Shown: piece by piece, positions 17,836-27,314 of the stretch
Numbering within the stretch: position 1 is the first letter of the stretch
Layout: each line of letters starts with the position of its first letter
Translations under genes and position numbers: made by a program
NCBI RefSeq assembly: GCF_009724685.1
Contig: NZ_WMEF01000001.1
Coordinates: 248,001-312,000 of the forward strand
Direction: 5' to 3'
DNA from: Lysinibacillus cavernae
GTDB taxonomy: Bacteria > Bacillota > Bacilli > Bacillales_A > Planococcaceae
DNA length: 64,000 nt
Notes under the pieces: generated by a model
The model's database searches: none
What the model saw: only the letters and a program-made list of their open reading frames with translations
Told to the model about the DNA's origin: nothing

Positions 17836-19041
17836 CTATTTAAATACAATTTCTTTCGTATTGCGGTAGTCTGTTGGTGAGATTCCTACATATTTTTTAA
17901 AAGTGAGACTGTAATAATTAGGTGTGTTGAATCCACAGGTGGAGGAGATTTTTTCTATGGTATAATCGAACTTTCGTAAAAAGGGTAAAGTTTTGATGAT
18001 GCGAGTAAAAGCAACATAGTCAACAAAATTGCGACCAGTCTCTTTTTTAAATAGCCTACTAAAATGTGTCGGGCTAAAGTTTATATATTTTGCAACATCA
18101 CTAATTGTAATTTGCTCGTCATAATGCTCTTCAATATAATGAATGGCTTTTTGAAGTTGCGCATGCTTCGTTAAATCTTCGTAATATCTTATATGAATGT
18201 TATCGATAGGTGGTTTTCTACGTGCTTTACGAGCTTGACTATAGGACTCTTTTACTTGCATAGTGTCTTGAAATACACCACCAACCCCCATAAAAAGATG
18301 GATACAATAGTCTTTTTTTAGTGTCTCGATGGCCTCCGATAGCCAAGTTTCTCCCTCTGACCAATGCTTGAAAGAGTTGTACCCACTCGGAATTCGCATG
18401 AGAAGTAGTAAGTAGCGTTCAAAATGTAAAAAGGACAATGGTGCTTTATCGGCAAAATGTTGGCGAAAAACATGTGTAATGATACTACTCGCATCATGTG
18501 GAATAGCCATCTTATCATTTCCATCGATATAGCCCTGAATTAAGAACACAATATTAGGAATACAGTTTGTTGATAAAAATGACGCAGATTGTATAATTTC
18601 TTGTTCATCGTCAATTTCTCCACGTATAAGACGTTTTAAAAAAGCTTCCCTGAACGGTGAGGTATGATGTTGGGATACTTGTTGCGATAGCTCAAGCATT
18701 GTGAGTGTACTAGCTTTTTTTTCCTGATAGGATGTGTACAGCTTTTTTACAATTCTTAAAAATTTTGATTTTTGTAATGGTTTTATGAGAAGAGCGGGCA
18801 AAAATAACTCAATTGCTATACCAGTCGAGTAGGTGAGGTGTTCTGTAACAATTGGGACAATTATACTATTAGGATAATTTCTTTTTAATCGATTAACCTT
18901 AACCCAGTCAAATAACCGATTTACTTCATAGAAAATAATGATCTCATCTTTTGGTTTTGGTACTTTACTTTCCTCTAAAGCATTTGGTAAAACCTCTTTC
19001 AACCAGTCACGCATTTGTTGTTTGTTAAATGAGCTTTCCAT
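17836..19041 (-). CDS. AraC-family transcriptional regulator with receiver-like N-terminal half
   Basis: The product has about 401 residues. Its last 100 residues form a two-helix-turn-helix AraC domain (HYDEQITISDVAKYINFSP, FSRLFKKETGR, YTIEKISSTCGFNTPNYYS, ISPTDYR). The first 120 residues look like a degenerate response-regulator receiver: IIIFYEV and a later IKPLQK segment in the place of the conserved KP, but no clear phospho-acceptor aspartate. The middle resembles the linker of YesN-like regulators. I choose ATG 19041 with AAGGTGG upstream; TTG 19059 is an alternative. It is divergent from the DUF485-symporter pair and may control it. No histidine kinase gene is adjacent. Confidence 0.75.
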   Translation of the reverse strand: MESSFNKQQMRDWLKEVLPNALEESKVPKPKDEIIIFYEVNRLFDWVKVNRLKRNYPNSIIVPIVTEHLTYSTGIAIELFLPALLIKPLQKSKFLRIVKKLYTSYQEKKASTLTMLELSQQVSQHHTSPFREAFLKRLIRGEIDDEQEIIQSASFLSTNCIPNIVFLIQGYIDGNDKMAIPHDASSIITHVFRQHFADKAPLSFLHFERYLLLLMRIPSGYNSFKHWSEGETWLSEAIETLKKDYCIHLFMGVGGVFQDTMQVKESYSQARKARRKPPIDNIHIRYYEDLTKHAQLQKAIHYIEEHYDEQITISDVAKYINFSPTHFSRLFKKETGRNFVDYVAFTRIIKTLPFLRKFDYTIEKISSTCGFNTPNYYSLTFKKYVGISPTDYRNTKEIVFK

Positions 19042-19245
19042 ATACCATACCACCTTCAAAATACTACCATCCCCCTACGAATAATAAAGATAGAAATATT
19101 TTACCTTAAAATAGCATTTTTTTGTACTAATACAGCAATATTTTATATCTATATTGAAGTTGAAATAGAATAAAATAATCGTAGTGAATAATAATTAGAA
19201 ATTTCAGATAATTATTTACTGATAAGAAAAAGGGGGAGTTAGCTT

Positions 19246-19581
19246 ATGGCGGAAGTAGGCAGTCATGATTATGACTATGTAGAGGCAGGAACAATTGATG
19301 TGAAAGATCTACCACCTCTAGATGCAGCAACGAACAAAATTATGAAAGATGAATTTACAACAGGCTTAGGCTTATCGGTATTTTACTTTATTTTGATTTT
19401 TAGTATCCCTGTTATGAATTGGTTTGCTCCAGAATTTGCATTTAAGAAAATTTGGGGTGGTATAACAGTAACGTGGTTTGTGACAACGATTGTGATGATG
19501 GCTATGGCATTTATTATTGCTTATGTGCATACTGCCATGTATGAAAAACGCCTAAAAAAATACGATATTGCAAATAAGTAG
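19246..19581 (+). CDS. DUF485 membrane protein, symporter companion
   Basis: The 111-residue protein has a hydrophilic N-terminus and two transmembrane helices (about residues 47-65 and 78-98), which fits DUF485. Members are nearly always encoded beside an ActP-type sodium:solute symporter, as here, where the symporter starts 23 bases after the stop. The role, possibly as an accessory subunit, is not established. An AGGGGGAG site precedes the ATG. Confidence 0.85.
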   Translation: MAEVGSHDYDYVEAGTIDVKDLPPLDAATNKIMKDEFTTGLGLSVFYFILIFSIPVMNWFAPEFAFKKIWGGITVTWFVTTIVMMAMAFIIAYVHTAMYEKRLKKYDIANK

Positions 19582-19604
19582 TTGGACAAAGGGGGAAATG
19601 TTGA

Positions 19605-21173
19605 ATGATGGAAGCTCTTTTAGAACCAAAGATGTTAATGACCATTGCTTTAATGGGAACGATTGTATACATTACGTATTTAACAAAAAGAAATGCAACA
19701 GCATCGGACTTCTTTGTGGGAGGTCGAAGCTTCGGATGGTTTACGAATGGTTCTGCCATTGGTGGGGATTATTTAAGTGCAGCAACATTCCTTGGTATCG
19801 CTGGTTTAACCTTTCAACTAGGCTATGATGGTGCTTATTATGCTTTCTGTTTCTCGATTGGTTTAACATTATTAGCAATATTCGTAGCTGGGCCTTTAAG
19901 ACGTTTTGGCGCATTTACAGTTGCTGATTTTTTAGCTTATCGTTTTCATAGTAGAAGAGCTCGATTAGTAGCAGTTGCTGTAGTTTTAGCCATTTCAGGC
20001 TTTTATGCGGCTCCTCAATTATTAGGTGCTGCACAGATTTTAAGTATGTTTTTTGGCACTTCTTATGAATTTGGCATTATCTTTACTTGTGTTGTAATGA
20101 TTTTCTATGTAGGAATTGGTGGAATGAAAGGCACAACGATCAACCAAGCTTTAGAGCTGTGGATTCGTCTTGGAGCCTTTGTTGTGATGTTAATTGCCGC
20201 GGTTTATAGTGGTTTACATTATGATAAAATTCTTGCTGCCATTAATTCATTTAGTGGGCCTATCACAGGTACTTCACCGTATGCCTTAGATGGCAAGGAT
20301 GTAAATTTTGATGGTGCTGCTTGGACAGGCACAGGCTTCTATTTTCCGACATTTTGGCAAACTATTAGTATGACCATTGGTTTAGCCTTGGGAACAATTG
20401 GACTTCCGCATATATTATTACGTTTTTATACAAATCCAAGTGCGAAAGCAGCTCGTAAATCGGCGCTTATGGCTATTGGGATTGCCAGTACGTTCTTCTT
20501 GTTAGCTGTTTATTTGGGCGTTGTGGGTCGATCTATTTTCATTTCTGGAACAGCTAGTGAAGAGGTTATGCGCGATTTAGTACTAGGTGGGAATAACATG
20601 GTAATTCCTACTACAGCTCTTGCGCTAGGCGGTAAATGGCTACTTGGATTAGTTATAGCCGGAGCTTTTGCAGCGATTTTCTCAAATCTTTCAGGGCTCT
20701 TTATTACAAGCTCAGGTGCGCTAGCTCATGATTTATATGCCAACATAATGAAAAAAGATATTACGCAAAAACAGCGTGTTGTCGCTGGGAAAGTGGCTAT
20801 TGTCTTATTAGGCATTTTATATGGGGCACTGGGATTACTTGTGAAGGATGCATCGATTGGTCATTTAGTCGCGCTCGCCTTTACAGTAGCAGCAAGTACA
20901 TTCACACCAATATTTATTTTAGGTATTTGGTGGAGAGGTATGACAGAGAAGGGAGCCATCGCAGGATTACTAATTGGTCTTGGCGTGTCGATGTGGATGA
21001 TCTTTTTACCAGGAACATTACCAAGTTTCTTGCAGTTTAAAATTCCAGGTATTGTGACAGTACCTGTTGGTTTCTTGTCTGTAATTATCGTGTCATTACT
21101 AGATCGTAAAGTACCTGCTGATGTGAATGATTTCATGAAGCGGGTGCATTCAAAAGAATCTGAAACAGTATAA
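19605..21173 (+). CDS. actP: sodium:solute symporter, ActP-type (probable acetate/monocarboxylate permease)
   Basis: The 522-residue membrane protein has about 13 hydrophobic helices and solute:sodium symporter motifs: DFFVGGRSFGWFTNGSAIGGDYLSAATFLG near residues 33-62, then GFYAAPQLLG and GTIGLPHILLRFYT. These features and the DUF485 partner fit the ActP subfamily, which takes up acetate and related short acids such as pyruvate or propionate. Substrate cannot be fixed from sequence. The pair interrupts the order ileS-lspA usual in B. subtilis and is flanked by a divergent AraC-type gene and a terminator. Confidence 0.85.
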   Translation: MMEALLEPKMLMTIALMGTIVYITYLTKRNATASDFFVGGRSFGWFTNGSAIGGDYLSAATFLGIAGLTFQLGYDGAYYAFCFSIGLTLLAIFVAGPLRRFGAFTVADFLAYRFHSRRARLVAVAVVLAISGFYAAPQLLGAAQILSMFFGTSYEFGIIFTCVVMIFYVGIGGMKGTTINQALELWIRLGAFVVMLIAAVYSGLHYDKILAAINSFSGPITGTSPYALDGKDVNFDGAAWTGTGFYFPTFWQTISMTIGLALGTIGLPHILLRFYTNPSAKAARKSALMAIGIASTFFLLAVYLGVVGRSIFISGTASEEVMRDLVLGGNNMVIPTTALALGGKWLLGLVIAGAFAAIFSNLSGLFITSSGALAHDLYANIMKKDITQKQRVVAGKVAIVLLGILYGALGLLVKDASIGHLVALAFTVAASTFTPIFILGIWWRGMTEKGAIAGLLIGLGVSMWMIFLPGTLPSFLQFKIPGIVTVPVGFLSVIIVSLLDRKVPADVNDFMKRVHSKESETV

Positions 21174-21187
21174 AACAATAAATTATG

Positions 21188-21228
21188 GCTATTTCTATTA
21201 CTTGATAAGTGATAGGAATAGCTTTTTT
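21188..21228 (+). terminator. intrinsic terminator after actP
   Basis: GCTATTTCTAT and ATAGGAATAGC form a near-perfect stem around TACTTGATAAGTG, followed by six T. Confidence 0.85.
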
Positions 21229-21277
21229 ATATTAGTCAAGGGATTTGGAATCCGTCATATTTTGATGTGATAATAGT

Positions 21278-21306
21278 TATTGTGAATGGTGCTGTTATGG
21301 TAGAAT
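21278..21306 (+). promoter_or_regulatory. possible extended -10 promoter for lspA
   Basis: TGGTAGAAT (21298-21306) fits an extended -10 element. A weak -35 (TATTGT) lies 17 bases upstream, and the start codon is about 33 bases downstream. Confidence 0.35.
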
Positions 21307-21338
21307 AGGTAAGATGTTGAGTGAACGGAGGAATGTCT

Positions 21339-21818
21339 GTGTATAAATATTATGGATTAGCTGCTTTTGTCGTTTTATTGGACCAATGGACAAAATGGCT
21401 AATTGTGAAAAATATGGAATATGCTGAACGTATTGCTGTATGGGACCCTTGGTTTGGCATTTTGTCTCATCGAAATAGAGGCGCAGCATGGGGAATGCTT
21501 GAAGGACAAATGTGGTTGTTTAGTATTGTGACAGTTGCTGTTATCTGTGCTATCCTCTACTATTATCATAAAGAAGCAAAAGGGAAGCCCGTATTTCAAG
21601 TAGGTTTAATGCTGTTACTTGGTGGAGCATTAGGAAACTTTATTGATCGTCTATTTAGAGGTGAAGTAGTCGATTTTGTAGATGTCTTAATTCCAATTAT
21701 TAATTATGATTTCCCTATTTTTAATGTGGCAGATGCTGCATTAACAATAGCAGTTGTCGTGCTTATGATTGGTTTGATTATGGAAGATAAAAAAGAGAAG
21801 AAACAGGTGAAACAATGA
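21339..21818 (+). CDS. lspA: LspA, lipoprotein signal peptidase (signal peptidase II)
   Basis: LspA removes signal peptides from prolipoproteins after lipid modification, including the OppA-type proteins encoded in this window. The 159-residue product has four transmembrane helices, an early LLDQWTKW motif, and the two catalytic aspartate regions GNFIDRLFRGEVVDF and FNVADAALTI. I choose GTG 21339, eight bases after CGGAGG; the ATG at 21333 is too close to that site. The stop overlaps the rluD start (ATGA). Confidence 0.94.
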   Translation: MYKYYGLAAFVVLLDQWTKWLIVKNMEYAERIAVWDPWFGILSHRNRGAAWGMLEGQMWLFSIVTVAVICAILYYYHKEAKGKPVFQVGLMLLLGGALGNFIDRLFRGEVVDFVDVLIPIINYDFPIFNVADAALTIAVVVLMIGLIMEDKKEKKQVKQ

Positions 21819-22726
21819 CGCAAGTAACATACACAATAGAAGAACAGCAGAAGGGAGAGCGCATTGATAAAGCACTTTCAAGCTTACAATCAGAGTGGTC
21901 ACGCTCACAAATTGGTAACTGGATTAGTGAGGGTATCATCACAGTAAACGGCGATGTTGTAAAAGCAAAATATAAGGTGAAAGCTGGTGACTTCGTTGCT
22001 ATTGATGTACCAGAAGTTGAACCACTGGATGTTATTGAAGAAAATTTAGATTTGGATATTGTTTATGAGGATGCAGATGTCCTTGTAGTGAATAAACCAA
22101 AGGGCATGGTGGTTCATCCAGCGCCAGGACATTTGACTGGTACATTGGTAAATGGATTAATGTATCATTGTAAGGATTTATCAGGAATTAATGGTGTTAT
22201 GCGACCTGGGATCGTCCATCGTATCGATAAAGATACATCAGGCTTATTAATGGTTGCTAAAAATGATACAGCTCATGAATCGTTAGTGAATCAGTTGGTT
22301 AATAAAACGGTTACTCGTAAATATATTGCACTTGTACACGGGCATATTGCACATGATAAAGGGACAATTGATGCGCCAATTGGTAGAGATCAAAAGGATC
22401 GTCAAAAACAAGCTGTAGTCGATAATGGTAAACACGCTGTCACACACTTCCAAGTTGTAGAGCGTTTTGGTGACTATACACTTGTAGAATGTCGTTTAGA
22501 AACGGGACGTACACACCAAATTCGTGTGCATATGAATTATATCGGTTTCCAACTGGTAGGAGACCCAAAATATGGTCCAAAAAAGACAATTGACTTTGGC
22601 GGACAAGTTTTACATGCAGCGACTTTAGGATTCGATCATCCTTCATCGGGAGAATATTTAGAGTTTGAAGCACCACTTCCTGCTGATTATGAGCAATTAT
22701 TAAATGATTTACGAAATAGGCATTGA
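21815..22726 (+). CDS. rluD: RluD-family pseudouridine synthase (YlyB type)
   Basis: The 303-residue protein has an N-terminal S4 RNA-binding domain (about residues 13-70) and a pseudouridine synthase domain. The catalytic aspartate lies in IVHRIDKDTSGLLMVAK, with GRTHQIRVHM and VVNKPKGMVVHPAPGH also present. It corresponds to B. subtilis YlyB and belongs to the RluA/RluC/RluD family. The exact uridine targets (probably 23S rRNA) are inferred, not shown. It overlaps lspA by four bases, and the -35 of the pyr promoter overlaps its stop codon. Confidence 0.9.
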   Translation: MTQVTYTIEEQQKGERIDKALSSLQSEWSRSQIGNWISEGIITVNGDVVKAKYKVKAGDFVAIDVPEVEPLDVIEENLDLDIVYEDADVLVVNKPKGMVVHPAPGHLTGTLVNGLMYHCKDLSGINGVMRPGIVHRIDKDTSGLLMVAKNDTAHESLVNQLVNKTVTRKYIALVHGHIAHDKGTIDAPIGRDQKDRQKQAVVDNGKHAVTHFQVVERFGDYTLVECRLETGRTHQIRVHMNYIGFQLVGDPKYGPKKTIDFGGQVLHAATLGFDHPSSGEYLEFEAPLPADYEQLLNDLRNRH

Positions 22727-22751
22727 CGGAATCAAAAAGAAAGTCTATACT
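22723..22751 (+). promoter_or_regulatory. SigA promoter of the pyr operon
   Basis: TTGACG (22723-22728), exactly 17 bases, TATACT (22746-22751). The -35 includes the rluD stop codon. Transcription should start near 22758, giving a leader of about 210 bases. Confidence 0.8.
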
Positions 22752-22797
22752 AACGTCAGTGAATGAACAACATAACTAAATATTCACCTTTAATGAC

Positions 22798-22921
22798 AGT
22801 CCAGAGAGGCTGAGAAGGTACATGTGATAGTGTTGCAAAAATTTGTGCTGCAAATTTTTCCAACATGCTTTTTCAACACGTATACAACCCTCTCAGGCTA
22901 TTCGCCTCGAGAGGTTTTTTT
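22798..22921 (+). promoter_or_regulatory. PyrR-dependent attenuator 1 (upstream of pyrR)
   Basis: The conserved PyrR-binding loop AGTCCAGAGAGGCTGAGAAG lies at 22798-22817. Downstream is a terminator, CCTCTCAGGC/GCCTCGAGAGG (22889-22914), with a T-run. Between them a long stem pairs TGTTG-AAAAATTTG with CAAATTTTT-CAACA (about 22831-22866). When UMP-loaded PyrR binds the loop, the antiterminator is disrupted and transcription stops, as known in B. subtilis. Confidence 0.9.
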
Positions 22922-22948
22922 ATGGACACATGGCCGACAATAGATTGA

Positions 22949-23515
<567 letters not shown>

Positions 23516-23529
23516 AGTGAGGAAACAGT

Positions 23530-24840
23530 ATGTCAAATGCAGTTTTAGATATTCATGATAAACCGACTCCACTTCAACTAGTGACATTAAGTTTCCAGCA
23601 TATGTTTGCCATGTTTGGATCAACGATCTTGGTGCCACAGTTAGTAGGTCTTAGCCCAGCAATTGCTCTTTTAACGAGCGGGATTGCTACGATATTCTTC
23701 CTATTAATTACGAAATTTCAGGTACCAGCTTATTTAGGATCATCCTTCGCCTTTATTGCACCTATCTTACTTGCTGCAGGCGGTTTAAATGAGGACGGCT
23801 CCAGTGTAAACCCAGGGCATGCTATGGTCGGCGCGATGGCTGTCGGGATTACATACGGAATAGTATCCCTAATCATCTGGAAAAGTGGCTATAAGTGGAT
23901 TATGAAAATTTTGCCACCAATCGTGGTAGGTCCAGTTATCATGGTTATTGGACTTGGTCTATCGGGTACGGCCGTGAATATGGCGATGAACGTCAATGGA
24001 GAGTATAGCTTTTTACACTTCTCAGCAGCTTTAGTCACAGTCTTTACAGCCATTATCTTCACGATTTTCTTTAAAGGAATTTTAAGCACAATGCCCATTT
24101 TAATGGGGTTAATCGTAGGGTACATTTACTCGATGATTATCGATATAGTGGATTATTCACCGATTGCCAAAGCAACATTCTTCGCAATGCCAGATTTCTT
24201 AATACCAGGTATCCATTATGAATTCGAAATCACAAGTAAAATCCTTCTAATAATGGTACCAATCGTTATTGTAACGATTTCTGAACACATCGGACACCAA
24301 TTAGTATTGGGAAAAGTAGTAGATCGAGATTACATTAAAGAACCAGGGTTACATCGTTCTCTATTGGGAGATGGACTTGGAACATTTGTGAGTGCTTTAA
24401 TTGGGGGTCCTCCGAAAACAACATACGGTGAAAATATTGGTGTACTAGCCATTACGCGAGTGTACAGTATTTACGTTATTGCAGGTGCAGCAGTGGTTGC
24501 CATCTTACTATCATTCTTCGGGAAAGCAATGGCAGTGATAGCAACAATTCCAACAGCAGTACTTGGTGGAGTTTCCATCTTGCTCTTCGGTATTATCGCA
24601 GCTAGTGGCTTACGCATGCTAGTAGACAATCATATTGATTTTGGTAATAGCCGTAACTTAGTCATTGCCTCAGTTATTTTAGTCATTGGTATTGGCGGTG
24701 CAAAGTTCGTCATCTCAGAGTCATTAAGTGTTGAGGGGATGGCACTAGCGGCGATTATCGGTGTGCTGTTGAATGCTATTCTACCAGGTAAGAAAGAAGC
24801 CGATATACCCGTACCATCCAATCAAAATAAAAATTCATAG
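23530..24840 (+). CDS. pyrP: PyrP/UraA, uracil:proton symporter (NCS2 family)
   Basis: The 436-residue membrane protein has about 12-14 transmembrane segments. The NCS2 pattern is clear: LQLVTLSFQHMFAMFGSTILVP at the N-terminus, the substrate-region SEHIGHQLVLGKVV, and the GGPPKTTYGENIGVLAITRVYS stretch. It imports uracil. It begins 14 bases after pyrR, so unlike B. subtilis there is no room for an attenuator between them. Confidence 0.95.
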   Translation: MSNAVLDIHDKPTPLQLVTLSFQHMFAMFGSTILVPQLVGLSPAIALLTSGIATIFFLLITKFQVPAYLGSSFAFIAPILLAAGGLNEDGSSVNPGHAMVGAMAVGITYGIVSLIIWKSGYKWIMKILPPIVVGPVIMVIGLGLSGTAVNMAMNVNGEYSFLHFSAALVTVFTAIIFTIFFKGILSTMPILMGLIVGYIYSMIIDIVDYSPIAKATFFAMPDFLIPGIHYEFEITSKILLIMVPIVIVTISEHIGHQLVLGKVVDRDYIKEPGLHRSLLGDGLGTFVSALIGGPPKTTYGENIGVLAITRVYSIYVIAGAAVVAILLSFFGKAMAVIATIPTAVLGGVSILLFGIIAASGLRMLVDNHIDFGNSRNLVIASVILVIGIGGAKFVISESLSVEGMALAAIIGVLLNAILPGKKEADIPVPSNQNKNS

Positions 24841-24855
24841 TAGTACCTTTTAATG

Positions 24856-24973
24856 AATTGTCCAGAGAGGCAAAAAAAGGGAAGTTGTGGACATGCTGAA
24901 GCGGGGATTATTTCCTGCTGTAGTTTGTCACGCCTCCTTATGCCTCGTTGATGACATCAACGGGGCTTTTTTA
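24856..24973 (+). promoter_or_regulatory. PyrR-dependent attenuator 2 (upstream of pyrB)
   Basis: A second PyrR-binding loop, TTGTCCAGAGAGGCAAAAAA, begins at 24858. A terminator follows: GCCTCGTTGAT pairs with ATCAACGGGGC (24942-24966), then TTTTTT. It separates pyrR-pyrP from the biosynthetic genes. Confidence 0.9.
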
Positions 24974-24980
24974 TCTAAAT

Positions 24981-25101
24981 TCACCCTACCTCTGAAGGTG
25001 GTGAGATGAATGAAGATAAAGTCTCCGGCGGTTGGCACGGATTTAGAAATGTGCTTGCACAATTCTAAATCCAGACGCAGTTACGCCAAGGCGAAATTGA
25101 T
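24981..25101 (+). repeat. hairpin-rich intergenic repeat, copy B
   Basis: After the attenuator terminator comes CTACCTCTGAAGGTGG (hairpin), GAGATGAATG, then CTCCGGCGG. A very strong stem-loop follows, with GGATTTAGAA (25039-25048) pairing with TTCTAAATCC (25063-25072) and TGTGC/GCACA extending it. Next is GACGCAGTTACGCCAAGGCG, which also folds. The layout matches copy A at 12781-13056. The element lies inside the pyr transcript, upstream of pyrB. I infer a dispersed palindromic repeat; family membership is untested. Confidence 0.55.
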
Positions 25102-25106
25102 ATAGA

Positions 25107-25127
25107 GAACGTCAAATATAGACGTTC
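25107..25127 (+). other. perfect 7-bp stem-loop before pyrB
   Basis: GAACGTC (25107-25113) and GACGTTC (25121-25127) pair perfectly around AAATATA. It has no T-run and lies 30 bases upstream of the pyrB start. Its role is unknown. Confidence 0.5.
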
Positions 25128-25156
25128 ATGACACACAACCTAATGGAGGTCACATG

Positions 25157-26035
25157 ATGAAGAACTTATTATCGATGGAACATTTAACAACAGAAGAGAT
25201 TAATCAAATCCTAGATCTAGCGCAAGCATTTGAAAATGGTGAAACATCATCGTTATCTCGCATATACAACGTTGCCAATTTATTTTTTGAACCAAGTACT
25301 CGAACAAAAACAAGCTTTGAAATGGCAGAGTACAAAATTGGCTGTCATATAATCCCTTTCGATGCAGGGTTTTCGAGTGTTACGAAAGGGGAAACGTTGT
25401 ACGATACTGTAAAAACATTAGAAATGATTGGTTTAGATGCAGTCATCATTCGAGCGTCAGAAGATGAATATTACAATGAGCTACTGGACGGCATTAACGT
25501 AGCAGTTATTAATGCAGGAGACGGTGCTGGGCAGCATCCCTCACAATCATTATTGGATCTTTATACAATCAAAAAAGAGTTTGGTTATTTTGAAGGGTTG
25601 AATGTCACAATTGTTGGAGATATCTCTCATAGCCGAGTAGCGAAATCAAATGCAACGGCATTACAGAGCCTAGGGACAAATGTTCACTTCCTTTGTCCAG
25701 AAGAGTGGACGGGAGGTTTTGAGGCGCATCATTCATGGGATGATTTAATCGAAATAAGTGATGTCATTATGTTACTACGTGTACAACATGAACGCCATAA
25801 AGAGAATAATAGCTTTTCGAAAGAAGGCTACCATCAAGAATTTGGTTTAACGATTGAACGAGAAAAACAAATGAAAGAATCCGCCATTATTATGCATCCA
25901 GCACCAGTTAATCGCGATGTCGAAATTGCTTCTGAGCTAGTAGAGTGTGAACGCTCTCGAATTTTCGAACAGGTGAGAAACGGAGTCTACACACGGATGG
26001 CTATTATGGAAACCATTTTAAAGGGGAGAGAATAA
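25157..26035 (+). CDS. pyrB: PyrB, aspartate carbamoyltransferase
   Basis: PyrB condenses carbamoyl phosphate with aspartate, the first committed step of pyrimidine synthesis. The 292-residue catalytic chain has the carbamoyl-phosphate motif [16 protein letters not shown] (about residues 47-62), [28 protein letters not shown] and the aspartate-site LLRVQHER plus [11 protein letters not shown] 25157 fits the GGAGGT at 25145-25150 better than the adjacent ATG 25154. No pyrI regulatory chain is present, as expected in Bacillales. Confidence 0.97.
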   Translation: MKNLLSMEHLTTEEINQILDLAQAFENGETSSLSRIYNVANLFFEPSTRTKTSFEMAEYKIGCHIIPFDAGFSSVTKGETLYDTVKTLEMIGLDAVIIRASEDEYYNELLDGINVAVINAGDGAGQHPSQSLLDLYTIKKEFGYFEGLNVTIVGDISHSRVAKSNATALQSLGTNVHFLCPEEWTGGFEAHHSWDDLIEISDVIMLLRVQHERHKENNSFSKEGYHQEFGLTIEREKQMKESAIIMHPAPVNRDVEIASELVECERSRIFEQVRNGVYTRMAIMETILKGRE

Positions 26036-26036
26036 C

Positions 26037-27314
26037 ATGACAAAGGTACTTCAAAACGTACAAATGTTAAATGAGCAAGGTGAACTGCAGACAGTTAATA
26101 TCGCGATGGTAGATGGGAAGATTACGGCTGTTGGACAGGATGTAAATGTAGCAGGCGCTGAAATGATTGAAGGAAATGGTTTTATTGTGGCACCAGGCTT
26201 TATCGATGTTCATACACATTTACGTGAGCCAGGCTTTGAGCATAAGGAAACAATTGCTACTGGCTCAGCATCTGCAGCAAAAGGCGGTTTTACAACAATT
26301 TGTGCGATGCCTAATACAAAACCGGTACCCGATTCAGTGGAAAACATGCAACTCATCAATGGACTAATCAAAGAAAGTGCTGTTATTCGAGTACTCCCAT
26401 ATGGTTCCCTTACAAAAGATATTTCAGGTGAAGTTCGGACAAATATCGAAGAATTAAAAAATCATGGAGCAGTAGCATTCTCTGACGATGGCGTAGGCAT
26501 TCAGCTTGCGTCTACAATGTACGAGCAAATGAAGGAAGCAGCTCAGCACGATATGGTCGTTGTGGCACATTGTGAGGACAATTCATTAATCTATGATGGC
26601 GTGATGCATGAAGGAAAGCGTAATAAAGAGCTTGGTCTTCCAGGTATACCTTCCATTTGTGAATCAGTGCAAATTGCTCGAGATGTTCTACTAGCAGAAG
26701 CGGCAGGTGCACGCTACCATGTTTGTCATGTATCAACAAAGGAATCTGTTCGTGCGGTAAGAGATGCAAAGGCAGCTGGAATTCGTGTAACAGCAGAAGT
26801 TTGCCCACACCACCTACTACTCGAGGAAATGGATATTCCATCTGATGATGCAAACTGGAAAATGAATCCACCATTACGTGGAGCTGATGATAAGGATTCA
26901 CTACATGCAGCGTTACTTGATGGCACAATCGACTGTATCGCAACAGATCATGCACCGCATACAGTAGAAGAAAAATGCTGCGGTATGGTTGGAGCACCGT
27001 TTGGTATTGTAGGCTTCGAAACTGCTTTCCCACTACTGTATACACAATTTGTTGAAACTGGAAAATGGACTTTAAAACAATTAATTGATTGGATGACAGT
27101 GAAAGCAGCTGAAATTTTTGATCTACCATATGGCACATTAGAAGTAGGTGCTTCAGCCGATATGATTTTAATAGATATTCATAAAGAACAAACAATTGAT
27201 GCAGAAGGCTTTGTATCAAAAGGACGTAATACACCATTTAATGGATGGGTGGCAAAAGGTTGGCCAGTGTTAACTATTTTTGAAGGCAATATCGTATATC
27301 AGGAGGCAGAGTAA
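26037..27314 (+). CDS. pyrC: PyrC, dihydroorotase
   Basis: PyrC cyclises carbamoyl aspartate to dihydroorotate. The 425-residue class I enzyme has the metal motif [10 protein letters not shown] (about residues 58-67), [25 protein letters not shown], and the catalytic aspartate in IATDHAPHT (about 302-310). The start follows GGGGAGAG in the end of pyrB. The stop overlaps the carA ATG by one base. Confidence 0.97.
   Translation: MTKVLQNVQMLNEQGELQTVNIAMVDGKITAVGQDVNVAGAEMIEGNGFIVAPGFIDVHTHLREPGFEHKETIATGSASAAKGGFTTICAMPNTKPVPDSVENMQLINGLIKESAVIRVLPYGSLTKDISGEVRTNIEELKNHGAVAFSDDGVGIQLASTMYEQMKEAAQHDMVVVAHCEDNSLIYDGVMHEGKRNKELGLPGIPSICESVQIARDVLLAEAAGARYHVCHVSTKESVRAVRDAKAAGIRVTAEVCPHHLLLEEMDIPSDDANWKMNPPLRGADDKDSLHAALLDGTIDCIATDHAPHTVEEKCCGMVGAPFGIVGFETAFPLLYTQFVETGKWTLKQLIDWMTVKAAEIFDLPYGTLEVGASADMILIDIHKEQTIDAEGFVSKGRNTPFNGWVAKGWPVLTIFEGNIVYQEAE

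Noticed and set aside
26512-27237. 241-codon open frame on the - strand inside pyrC
   Set aside because: It lies antisense to a complete, motif-rich dihydroorotase, has no ribosome site and a low-complexity Leu/His/Tyr-rich product; it reflects codon bias of the + strand gene.
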